Assembly (NCBI GenBank): GCA_011605715.1
Contig: JAAOZO010000171.1
Coordinates: forward strand, 1 to 34,893
Direction: 5' to 3'
Length of the DNA: 34,893 nt
Origin: Nitrososphaerota archaeon
GTDB taxonomy: Archaea; Thermoproteota; EX4484-205; JAAOZO01
This document shows positions 14,752-20,906 of the stretch, in pieces. The notes below the pieces were generated by a model. It worked only from the letters and a program-made list of their open reading frames with translations. It was not told the origin of the DNA and did no database searches. Made by a program: the position numbers and the translations under genes. Position 1 is the first letter of the stretch; the number at the start of each line of letters is the position of its first letter.

Positions 14752-16010
14752 AAATAAAATTTTTAGGAGCTGTAGAAGAAGTCGGAAGGTCATCAATTCT
14801 AGTTAAAACTGAAAAAGAAGGCTTTTTGCTTGATAGTGGCGTAGCTCTTGATCATTCAGTAAAGTTTCCAGCTTATGTGTCTCCAGATGAATTTAGTACC
14901 TTAATAATCTCTCACTGTCACTTAGATCATGTTGGATCCGCTCCTTTGTTTTTCATAGGAGGTGCAAAAAAGGCATTTTTGACTAAGATGACAAAGGAGC
15001 TTTCTAGAATCCTATTGTTGGACATGCTAAAGATTGCAAAAACTTATTTACCTTTTGAAACCCTTGAAATTAATAGATTTCTTCAGTATTCAACTGAAGT
15101 TGAAAAGGATAAGCAGTATGAGATTAGCGAGGATACTCTTTTGGAAATGAAAAATGCGGGTCATGTGCTAGGTGCTTCACAAATCCTTTTGAAGTTTAAA
15201 GATAAAGTGCTGTTATATACTGGAGATATGAACGTAAATAGAACGAGGACCGTCCCACCTGCAAACACCGATTATAACGAGAATATAGATGTCCTTATTA
15301 CAGAAAGTACGTATGCAACAACAGAACACCCTCCTCGAAACCAAGTAGAAAAAGAGCTTATCGAGGAGTCAAGAAAAATAATAGAAGATGGAGGCAAAGT
15401 ACTCATTCCTGCTTTTGGGGTTGGTAGAGCTCAGGAAATTATTACAGTGTTTCATGCTAACAATTTTCCATATAAAGTTGCATTGGATGGTATGGCGAAA
15501 AAGGTTACAGAAATATTCATGAATAACCCTGAAGAACTTTACGACTACAAACAGTTTGCTAGAGCAGTAGAAAAAACTTACATTTTACAGTCAGATCAAG
15601 AGAGAAGATATGTTGCTCAAGAACCTGGAGTAATAGTAACACCTGCAGGTATGTTGAAAGGAGGCCCTGCTGTTAAGTACTCAGAAGAAATTGCCAAAGG
15701 TAAAAAAAATGCAATTTTTTTAGTAAGCTATCAGGTTGAGGGAACGCCTGGAAGTACATTGCTAAAAAAGAAGGTTATAGCAATGGGTGGTAAACTAGTG
15801 AAGGTTAATGCCGAAGTAAAACAATTTGATTTCTCTTCTCATAGTGGAAGGAGCGATTACATCAACCTTATCAAAAAAATAAATCCAAAATATGTGTTTT
15901 TCGTTCATGGAAGCAAAGAAAACATAGAGTTTCTTTTTAATGAAGTACAAAATAATATGAAAGATACTAAAGCTATAATGCCAAAGATTAACGAGGTTTA
16001 TGAGGTTTAA
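14748..16010 (+). CDS. Beta-CASP metallo-beta-lactamase ribonuclease (aCPSF2-like)
   Basis: A 420-residue nuclease without N-terminal KH domains, so it resembles aCPSF2 rather than aCPSF1. The metal-binding core is SHCHLDHVGS (about residues 57-66), NAGHVLGASQILL, YTGDMNVNRTR and TESTYATTEH. The beta-CASP part includes VLIPAFGVGRAQEI and VIVTPAGMLKGGPAVKY. The last motifs are FDFSSHSGRSDYI and KYVFFVHGSKENI. Homologs act as 5'-3' exonucleases or endonucleases in archaeal RNA processing. It shares an ATGA overlap with tgtA, which ties an RNA nuclease to a tRNA-modifying enzyme in one operon. Confidence 0.9.
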   Translation: MKIKFLGAVEEVGRSSILVKTEKEGFLLDSGVALDHSVKFPAYVSPDEFSTLIISHCHLDHVGSAPLFFIGGAKKAFLTKMTKELSRILLLDMLKIAKTYLPFETLEINRFLQYSTEVEKDKQYEISEDTLLEMKNAGHVLGASQILLKFKDKVLLYTGDMNVNRTRTVPPANTDYNENIDVLITESTYATTEHPPRNQVEKELIEESRKIIEDGGKVLIPAFGVGRAQEIITVFHANNFPYKVALDGMAKKVTEIFMNNPEELYDYKQFARAVEKTYILQSDQERRYVAQEPGVIVTPAGMLKGGPAVKYSEEIAKGKKNAIFLVSYQVEGTPGSTLLKKKVIAMGGKLVKVNAEVKQFDFSSHSGRSDYINLIKKINPKYVFFVHGSKENIEFLFNEVQNNMKDTKAIMPKINEVYEV

Positions 16011-16012
16011 TT

Positions 16013-16213
16013 TTATAGTCTTTCTATGGGAAGCTTAATCTGGCTAAGAATCTCGTCCACTTCTTTTTCCGAATTTAACTTAATAACATATAAGTACTTT
16101 GGAGTCCTTAACTTAATCTTAAAAGCATCATCTGTTTTTTTTACCACAACCTTCTTCCCTCTGCTGCTTGCTATTTTTATGAATTCTTCTTTGTTCTTTA
16201 CTTCCTTTGGCAT
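16013..16213 (-). CDS. rpl38e: Ribosomal protein eL38
   Basis: A 66-residue small basic protein. It follows eukaryotic eL38 along its length: MPKEVKNKEEFIKIASSRG, then a KVVVKKTDDAFKIKLR stretch and YLYVIKLNSEKEVDEIL. In archaea eL38 has a patchy distribution, known from Crenarchaeota-related lineages, which supports a TACK origin for this window. It converges with the beta-CASP nuclease gene, with two bases between the stop codons. Confidence 0.85.
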   Translation of the reverse strand: MPKEVKNKEEFIKIASSRGKKVVVKKTDDAFKIKLRTPKYLYVIKLNSEKEVDEILSQIKLPIERL

Positions 16214-16553
16214 ACTTTAATCACCGTTTGCTTCGCTCCAATGTATTCAGTGGCATTTAATAAACATTAAAATTAACAGAAACTAAGGTCTACGTTCGGC
16301 ATCATCGAACAGTGGGATCTGAACCAAAAAGCGGATTCTAAGCTGTGCAATCTTTTGGCCTACTTAGCAGGAGGCCCACGAAAAGTTTTTACGAACTCAC
16401 AAAGAACTCATAGGCTTATAATCTCAAAAGGTTACAGTACTTAAAAGATCGTAGTTCAGAGCTTCTCTTTTTCTACGTTTTTGAAGGAGAAGTTTCAATC
16501 AAAAATACTAAGAAACCTTTAATTAAATCCTCTAAAAGCTTATTGCACCAGAA
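16214..16553. other. Divergent intergenic region holding the structured RNA candidate and the PAC2 promoter
   Basis: Besides the RNA candidate, the right part carries a TATA-like ctttaattaaatc (about 16517-16529) suited to the gene at 16554. Short complementary segments at 16450-16454/16473-16477 and 16462-16467/16487-16492 interleave, but helices of five or six pairs are near chance level here. Confidence 0.35.
16281..16380 (-). ncRNA. Candidate structured RNA with a tRNA-like T-loop motif
   Basis: Read on the minus strand, GTGGG (16379-16375) can close with CCCAC (about 16311-16315). Enclosed are a small hairpin CCT-GCTAAGT-AGG and a long hairpin CCAAAAG...CTTTTTGG topped by GATT/AATC. A T-loop-like TTCAGAT precedes CCCAC, and a hairpin GTTCG-ATGATGC-CGAAC follows. 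A TATA-like ATTATAAGCC (minus strand, about 16417-16426) lies about 40 bases upstream. I tried to read it as an intron-bearing, split or permuted tRNA and failed, since no matching acceptor or D arm was found. Its function is unknown. Confidence 0.4.
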
Positions 16554-17195
16554 ATGAAAAGTAAAGTAATAAAAATACAGGGAATCACTGGTGAAATGCC
16601 ACTTATAGCAATTTCCGGCTTACCCGGATTGGGAGCTGTTGGCATAAACGCAGCTTCGCTATTTGTTTCCGAAGGAAGTTCCGTTTTAATTAGTCAAATT
16701 CTGATTAAATCCTCCTCAAGTAATCTCATTGTTTCTGAAAATGGAGTCGTTTCTCCCTCAGCTTTTAATGTTTACTATGTTACTTCAAAGGACTTTCTAA
16801 AACCAATTTTGGTTCTTCTTGGTTCTTTTCAATCACAAAATGCAGTTGAGCAATACAAGTTAGCAGAAACCTTTCTTAACTTAGCAAAAAAGTTAAGGAT
16901 AAGGTACGTTTTTTCTTTGGGTGGATTTCAAACATTACGAAAACTTAAAACAAGAAATGTTTTCATAGTGCCTAATGACTTGATGACTCTTCGTCTTTCT
17001 GTTGTTCAAGGACTTAAACTTGCCAGTGGCCAAATTACTGGAGCTGCTGGGTTAATAGCAGGTCTTTCAAAGTACTATGGCTTTAAAGGTGGCGTTCTTT
17101 TGGCAGAGACAAATGGACAAGTACCTGACAACATTGCATCTCAATTGCTTCATGATAAATTGTTAAGCTTAATAAACAAAGTAAGTGCAAGTTAA
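16554..17195 (+). CDS. PAC2-family proteasome assembly chaperone-like protein
   Basis: A 213-residue protein with the PAC2 pattern: LIAISGLPGLGAVGINAASLF at the start (about residues 17-37), a central beta strand PILVLLGSFQSQ followed by a helix, RIRYVFSLGGFQT, and the C-terminal GAAGLIAGLSKYYGFKGGVLLAET. Archaeal PAC2 proteins (PbaA/PbaB types) assist proteasome alpha-ring assembly or act as adaptors; which subtype this is cannot be seen. The C-terminus does not end in an obvious HbYX motif, which would be expected for an alpha-ring docking adaptor. It converges with the Sm-like gene and is monocistronic. Confidence 0.8.
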   Translation: MKSKVIKIQGITGEMPLIAISGLPGLGAVGINAASLFVSEGSSVLISQILIKSSSSNLIVSENGVVSPSAFNVYYVTSKDFLKPILVLLGSFQSQNAVEQYKLAETFLNLAKKLRIRYVFSLGGFQTLRKLKTRNVFIVPNDLMTLRLSVVQGLKLASGQITGAAGLIAGLSKYYGFKGGVLLAETNGQVPDNIASQLLHDKLLSLINKVSAS

Positions 17196-17233
17196 AAATT
17201 GTCTTACTTAAAAAATATTCAAAAATATAAAAA

Positions 17234-17668
17234 TTAAATAGTTTCTTCTTTTGTTGATTGTACCTCTTTTATGTATTCTTCGTATATTTTCTGGACTCTT
17301 TCAGCAGCCAGACCTTTACCCTCGATGACTCCTCTTTCATCAACTCTTATTTTATCGAGTACTATTATAACTCCCGCTTCCTCGTTATACTTGACCATGT
17401 TCGGAAAAACTCTTTCCAGTCGGTCTGCAAGTGCCTTTAAATTAATGACTGCCTTTGGAAGGTATAATGCCTTTATCAAATTTCCGTTCAAGACCATTCT
17501 ATAGTACTTTTGTCCTCCTTCTACTTCAACATCGCCAAGGATGAGTGTTAGGTTACTTGAGTCAAAATTTAGTAGAATTCCTCTATACCTTTTTCCGTCC
17601 GAAGTTTCAACGAGTACGTTCTTTCCAATAAAATTTCGTAACTCTGCTTCTATTTTAGCTCTTATCAT
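17234..17668 (-). CDS. Sm-like RNA-binding protein with C-terminal domain (SmAP3 type)
   Basis: A 144-residue Lsm protein. The Sm1 motif spans GKNVLVETSDGKRYRGILLNF with LTLILGDVEV, and Sm2 is MVLNGNLIKALYL. Residues 80-135 form an extra domain (NLKALADRLERVFPNMVKY, then VIIVLDKIRVDERGVIEGKG) as in crenarchaeal SmAP3, which makes it about twice the length of a simple Lsm. Such proteins form heptameric or double-ring complexes on U-rich RNA. It is monocistronic, with a TATA-like AATAAAAAGG on the minus strand (about 17696-17705) about 30 bases upstream. Partner RNAs cannot be inferred. Confidence 0.85.
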   Translation of the reverse strand: MIRAKIEAELRNFIGKNVLVETSDGKRYRGILLNFDSSNLTLILGDVEVEGGQKYYRMVLNGNLIKALYLPKAVINLKALADRLERVFPNMVKYNEEAGVIIVLDKIRVDERGVIEGKGLAAERVQKIYEEYIKEVQSTKEETI

Positions 17669-18109
17669 CTTTCAACCTTAACTGCTGCATAAAGCCTTTT
17701 TATTGCTTTTCTTTAGTTAAAGAGCAGAACTCTTCTTCTTTTCTGTGTTTTTTTTCAAAAATCTACGTTTCATAGACAATTGGCTTAACAATGAAAAAGA
17801 TAATTGCAGCTTTTTTAATCCAAATATCTAGGTTCATCTTTATTATTTACGATTTATAAAGAGAAAATAATAAACTAATTTTAAAAATAAAGTATGAACT
17901 AGAGTAACGTTTTCTTGCTTTGCTATATTTCAACTCTCCAAAGTGTTACTTTACAAGAAAAGCAAGAATTTTTTGGTTGATGGCCACAAAGTGAGATCTT
18001 AGAGTTATAGCCCCGTTTTTAATCAAAGTTCCATTTTTCATTTTCACCTTTTGCACTAAGGTTAAAAAAGTCGCTTGCCTTATTTACTCTTCCTTTCTTT
18101 CCCCTTTTT
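17669..18109. other. Long intergenic region before the pilus locus
   Basis: About 440 bases without a supported ORF. The left end has the Sm-like gene promoter. A TATA-like ttttaaaaataaa (about 17880-17892) precedes the interleaved inverted repeats described separately. The right end has ggttaaaaaag (about 18059-18069) about 45 bases before the TFIIB-like ATG, followed by a pyrimidine-rich leader with no Shine-Dalgarno. Confidence 0.4.
17902..17975 (+). ncRNA. Candidate small RNA with pseudoknot topology
   Basis: Two complementary pairs interleave: AGTAAC (17903-17908) with GTTACT (17945-17950), and TTCTTGCTTT (17912-17921) with AAAGCAAGAA (17959-17968). A ten-pair perfect arm in 57 bases is unusual even in AT-rich DNA. 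A TATA-like element lies just upstream and a T6 run (17969-17974) follows the last arm, as an archaeal terminator might. No product is known. Confidence 0.35.
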
Positions 18110-18922
18110 ATGGAGAAATTAGAATGTCTAGAGAATGACAGCAGCAATACTTTCTATACCGAAGAGAAAGAATTAGATAATTCTGTTTTTTCTTTCAATG
18201 ACCTCTCTTCTCATCACCTTCTGTCCCAGTACGACGTAGATGAGAAAATACGCCAATACACCCGTTTATTACTTGAAAAATTAAACTTACCTTTATCTAT
18301 GGACCTTGCTATATTTAAAACGTATTTAGAAATAAAGAAGAGCTTGCCTAAGAATAATGTAAACTCAGTAGCCTTACTGGCCTCACTGGTCGTCTTATAT
18401 TCAAAGTTTTACAACTACCCAAAAAACATAAGTGAGGTGATGGAAATAGTTAAAGATTTTGACCCAAAAATTAAAAAAGGACGTATCCTCAAATATATGT
18501 ATCTTATAAAATCTATCAATAAATCGTTTAACAATTATGTATGTCCAGTCTCTTTTATTGATATGATAATGAACAGACTTGAAGATAGAGGACTGATTTT
18601 TGTTAACCCTATGTCAAAGAAATTTGATTACAAAAGATCATTAATCTTAATCTCAAGCTACCTATTAAGCAAGCTAAAAGATAAAAATATAAGTAGTAAT
18701 CCGAGAGGCATTGCTGCTTGTTCAATTTATACTTCTAACATATTGATTGCAAAATATAAGATTTTTAAATGTAAACGCCTAACTCAAAAACATTTAGCTA
18801 TTGCTTCTAATTTAGCTGAATACACAATAAGGGAGAACTACGAAAAACATTTTTCTATGTTTGTGAAGAATCCTCCAGAAGATTTACTATTACATCTTTC
18901 TCTCCTTCTGTCTCAGAACTAA
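18110..18922 (+). CDS. Divergent TFIIB/TFB-like protein lacking the zinc ribbon
   Basis: A 270-residue protein. The C-terminal half is a clear cyclin-like TFB repeat: NPRGIAACSIYTSNILIAKY, followed by the helix-turn-helix KRLTQKHLAIASNLAEYTI, which matches the TFB core pattern for BRE/TATA contacts. A weaker first repeat spans about 45-140. The N-terminus (MEKLECLENDSSNTFYTEE) has a single Cys and no B-ribbon or B-reader, so it cannot recruit RNA polymerase in the normal way. The family loads polymerase onto TBP-TATA; this form may bind promoters as a regulator or competitor. It is convergent with, and overlaps by 68 bases, the last gene of the pilus minor-protein set, so a role in that locus is a fair inference. 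Confidence 0.75.
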   Translation: MEKLECLENDSSNTFYTEEKELDNSVFSFNDLSSHHLLSQYDVDEKIRQYTRLLLEKLNLPLSMDLAIFKTYLEIKKSLPKNNVNSVALLASLVVLYSKFYNYPKNISEVMEIVKDFDPKIKKGRILKYMYLIKSINKSFNNYVCPVSFIDMIMNRLEDRGLIFVNPMSKKFDYKRSLILISSYLLSKLKDKNISSNPRGIAACSIYTSNILIAKYKIFKCKRLTQKHLAIASNLAEYTIRENYEKHFSMFVKNPPEDLLLHLSLLLSQN

Positions 18923-19319
18923 TGTAGAAGTATTGCTCTACCACTGTGATATTTATTTTATACTTTACCTGCATCATATAAGTTTCGTTACTCACCTTTA
19001 TGCTATTTATGCTAAATACATAGGTCACTCGAGTATCGTTCTTTGAAAACTTGTTTGCTACCTTATTAAAGATATCACCTACTATAGCCTGTAACTCAGA
19101 AGATTTTATCGTCTTGTTTTCAATCGAACCTATTTCTTCTTTTATCTCCCTGTCTGCACTTTGTTCATTATTTGAAACTTCATTCGTTTTTTCATTGAAT
19201 TTCTTTATGATATCAATACTTTTAAAAATGTTAGTAGCTTCTTTTACTACAAGTAGCACGATTAAAGCGTACAAAAAAGTAAATACAGTTAATGCAGGTA
19301 CAATGCCTAAAGGCTTCAT
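18855..19319 (-). CDS. Pilin-like / TadE-like protein with one N-terminal membrane segment
   Basis: A 154-residue protein starting MKPLG and followed by a hydrophobic IVPALTVFTFLYALIVLLVV, a class III-like layout in which a prepilin peptidase could cut after Gly5. A charged helical stretch (about 40-70) and a beta-rich tail (RVTYVFSINSIKVSN, MMQVKYKINITVVEQYFYI) follow and would lie outside the cell. I do not recognise the family. It is the last of the minus-strand set that begins with the prepilin peptidase. Its 3' end overlaps the TFIIB-like gene antisense by 68 bases. The role as minor pilin or pseudopilin is inferred from context and topology. Confidence 0.6.
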   Translation of the reverse strand: MKPLGIVPALTVFTFLYALIVLLVVKEATNIFKSIDIIKKFNEKTNEVSNNEQSADREIKEEIGSIENKTIKSSELQAIVGDIFNKVANKFSKNDTRVTYVFSINSIKVSNETYMMQVKYKINITVVEQYFYISSETEGEKDVIVNLLEDSSQT

Positions 19320-19331
19320 TTTGCTAAGTCT

Positions 19332-19427
19332 TCAAAGTAAGATATATCCTCTTACGATGTGTTCCAAGATGAATAAAGTCAGCCACATTATCAAAGTTGC
19401 CAAACTCACATCTATCTCTTCATACAT
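19332..19427 (-). CDS. Tiny membrane protein (31 residues) of the pilus locus
   Basis: The ORF from ATG 19427 encodes MYEEIDVSLATLIMWLTLFI followed by LEHIVRGYILL: a short acidic head, one hydrophobic segment and a basic end. It is preceded by GGTGAG six bases before the ATG, one of the better Shine-Dalgarno motifs in the window, which supports translation. It lies between the 50-residue and 154-residue ORFs with short gaps. No family is recognised. It may be a minor pilus subunit or an assembly helper. Confidence 0.5.
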   Translation of the reverse strand: MYEEIDVSLATLIMWLTLFILEHIVRGYILL

Positions 19428-19443
19428 TTTCTCACCTACTTGT

Positions 19444-19596
19444 TCATATACCTACAACCCTCTTTATAAGCTCCCCTAAAATTCTGTTTACCTCATAGTT
19501 AACCATCATGAGTCCAACCAAGTAAAATGAAAGTATTAGAACTGAAAATCCAATTTCAAGAATTCCTAGCTTACCCTTTTTAAAACTTCCTATCAA
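19444..19596 (-). CDS. Small pilin-like protein (50 residues), TTG start
   Basis: The protein starts MIGSFKKGKLG and continues ILEIGFSVLILSFYLVGLMM, which looks like a type IV pilin leader: a basic KKGKLG before a hydrophobic helix with an early Glu. The TTG start is preceded by GGGAG six bases upstream, and the ORF overlaps the end of the 113-residue gene by 17 bases, so the two are probably coupled. After the helix only about 20 residues remain, so it cannot form a large pilin head. Candidate minor pilin; not certain. Confidence 0.55.
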   Translation of the reverse strand: MIGSFKKGKLGILEIGFSVLILSFYLVGLMMVNYEVNRILGELIKRVVGI

Positions 19597-19921
19597 GGAT
19601 AACTCCCTGTTCACTTATAGACACATTTACACTTCTATCAAAGAGAACAGTAACATTTTCGTAAAAAGGAGCACTTATTTGAATAGCTGACTCATTTATT
19701 TTTTCTATTTTAATAACTTCTGACCCAATTTTTGGCAGATTTATCCTGAATTCTACTTTTTTGTTTGCTCTTGTGATATAATTGATTTTTTCAAATAAAA
19801 TCTTTATCGTCTCTACTTCCTTTTTTTCATATGTAGAAACTAATTTCATTTCAAGAACTCCAATGGTCGTGCACAACAAAAACCATGCTAAGATTGAGCC
19901 AATAAACTCAATCTCTTCCAT
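19580..19921 (-). CDS. Small protein with an N-terminal membrane segment and beta-rich domain (113 residues)
   Basis: The N-terminus MEEIEFIGSILAWFLLCTTI is hydrophobic after two acidic residues, then VLEMKLVSTYEKKEVETIKILF, then a beta-strand pattern (VEFRINLPKIGSEVIKIEKI, AIQISAPFYENVTVLFD). The layout resembles archaeal pilin-like accessory subunits or FlaF/FlaG-type stator proteins, though no specific motif is present. A GGTAGTGA-like sequence precedes the ATG. It overlaps the 50-residue gene downstream and follows the 52-residue gene by six bases. It belongs to the prepilin-peptidase operon. Confidence 0.6.
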   Translation of the reverse strand: MEEIEFIGSILAWFLLCTTIGVLEMKLVSTYEKKEVETIKILFEKINYITRANKKVEFRINLPKIGSEVIKIEKINESAIQISAPFYENVTVLFDRSVNVSISEQGVILDRKF

Positions 19922-19927
19922 TTTTCA

Positions 19928-20086
19928 CTACCTTCCTAAAATTAATTTGTTTAAACTTACTTTAGCAAAAAGTTCTCCAAGTATTTTAACGATTTGAGAA
20001 AAATTTTTTGCAAAGAAATAAAGTATTAATGCTGAAATTAATCCTTCAATCATCATCGTCATCATCTTCTCCAATATCCTGCTCAT
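19928..20086 (-). CDS. Tiny membrane protein (52 residues) of the pilus locus
   Basis: The ORF from ATG 20086 encodes MSRILEKMMTMMIEGLISAL, then ILYFFAKNFSQIVKILGELF and a short basic tail. It has one hydrophobic helix with a Glu just before it (MIEGLISALILYFF), much like the LIEEGLLIVLAL helix of the putative major pilin at 23987. It starts five bases after the prepilin-peptidase stop codon and ends six bases before the 113-residue gene. Probably a pilin-like subunit; the family is not recognised. Confidence 0.5.
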   Translation of the reverse strand: MSRILEKMMTMMIEGLISALILYFFAKNFSQIVKILGELFAKVSLNKLILGR

Positions 20087-20091
20087 TTTTC

Positions 20092-20682
20092 CTACAAAAA
20101 CATAGTATGTGAAAGGCTAGTTATAAGCACCAATGTTCCAAATAATGGAATAAACGGCACGTCAGACTTTTTTGATTTAACTTTTGGGAAAATTAGTGTA
20201 AAACTCCAAGTAAACGGAAGGGCAAATGTAACAATTTTAACAAGCCTTTTACTACTAGTTTTATTCTGCAGTTTTCTTAGGAAATGGATTCTAAGCAAGA
20301 GCGTGTACGTGTTCACATAAATTGGTTCTATTAGGCTAGTATCAAATTGTAAGTTCGTGGGAAATAAGCCCAACATTAGTCTTACCTTAAAAATACCTAC
20401 GCTTACTGGTTGTATAATTGCTAATGAAAACATGAAATCTGCAAATCCAGAATATCCAAGTATAAATTGAATACCTGAAATCAATGCAACCTTTAAAATA
20501 GAAAGTAAGTAGTCGAAAGTATTCTCCAATAAAATGCCTTTTATGAGTACGAGTATCAGACTTAATATAAAAAATATCACTAAAAAAATTGCAGAAACTT
20601 CTCTGTCTCTTATGTCTTCGTAGCTCATTATTATCCAAAGCAGTACCCAAATGAAAAGTAGTCCTTTTTCCAGCAACAACAT
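20092..20682 (-). CDS. Archaeal prepilin peptidase (GxGD aspartic protease, TadV/PibD/EppA-like)
   Basis: A 196-residue polytopic membrane protein. The first catalytic Asp is Asp23 in SYEDIRDREVS, at the end of the first membrane helix; the second is Asp82 in GYSGFADF, the GxGD-type motif. About six hydrophobic segments are visible. Such enzymes cut the class III leader of pilins and archaellins at the inner face of the membrane, before assembly. The GxGD first Gly is present (Gly79) and both Asp residues are intact, so it is predicted active. It is the first gene of the minus-strand set and is divergent from the ATPase operon, with the start codons about 70 bases apart around one TATA-like element. 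Confidence 0.8.
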   Translation of the reverse strand: MLLLEKGLLFIWVLLWIIMSYEDIRDREVSAIFLVIFFILSLILVLIKGILLENTFDYLLSILKVALISGIQFILGYSGFADFMFSLAIIQPVSVGIFKVRLMLGLFPTNLQFDTSLIEPIYVNTYTLLLRIHFLRKLQNKTSSKRLVKIVTFALPFTWSFTLIFPKVKSKKSDVPFIPLFGTLVLITSLSHTMFL

Positions 20683-20710
20683 TTTTATCCTTTTTACAAG
20701 TTTTATTTGT

Positions 20711-20721
20711 CCTTATAAAGG
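20711..20721. promoter_or_regulatory. Shared bidirectional TATA element of the pilus locus
   Basis: CCTTATAAAGG has a palindromic TTATAA core (20713-20718). It lies 34 bases from the ATG of the prepilin peptidase on one side and 35 bases from the ATG of the 51-residue ORF on the other, so the same box could serve both directions with leaders of about eight bases. Other AT-rich hexamers nearby lie too close to either start. The AGG and CC flanks are not strong BRE sites, which would leave orientation undecided. Confidence 0.6.
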
Positions 20722-20750
20722 CCCACAGAGAGCTTTAAATTAGAATAAAA

Positions 20751-20906
20751 ATGAAGCATGAGGATGCTATAATAGATGCTATAATAGACGAGATTTCAAA
20801 TTTAAAGAATGAGTTATCCATAGTAAAAAGAAGGCTTGATCTGTTACAAGGTTACATAATGAAATCTAAAGAGACTTCTCTAAATTCAGAAGAAGCTAAA
20901 AAATGA
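20751..20906 (+). CDS. Small helical protein (51 residues) leading the pilus ATPase operon
   Basis: The ORF encodes MKHEDAIIDAIIDEISNLKN followed by ELSIVKRRLDLLQGYIMKSK and a polar tail. The heptad-like spacing of Ile/Leu suggests a coiled coil. Its stop overlaps the ATPase start in an ATGA arrangement, so it is translationally coupled to the ATPase. No family is recognised. It may regulate or bind the ATPase, or may be a leader ORF that sets ATPase translation. It begins about eight bases after the predicted start of transcription. Confidence 0.55.
   Translation: MKHEDAIIDAIIDEISNLKNELSIVKRRLDLLQGYIMKSKETSLNSEEAKK

Noticed and set aside
16281..16380. Reading the minus-strand RNA element as tRNA-Ala(UGC), tRNA-Ser(GCU), tRNA-Leu(UAG) or a permuted/split tRNA
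   Set aside because: Anticodon-like loops exist, but no reading gives a paired T stem, D arm and acceptor at the same time. Kept only as an unassigned RNA candidate.
16450..16492. A second pseudoknot-like arrangement upstream of the PAC2 gene
   Set aside because: The helices are only five and six pairs, which is near chance level in this composition, and the predicted transcription start would cut through it.
20387..20650. An 87-residue minus-strand frame inside the prepilin peptidase gene
   Set aside because: It is in another frame of the same strand as a gene with both catalytic Asp motifs; the Cys/His/Arg-rich composition looks like a shifted frame.
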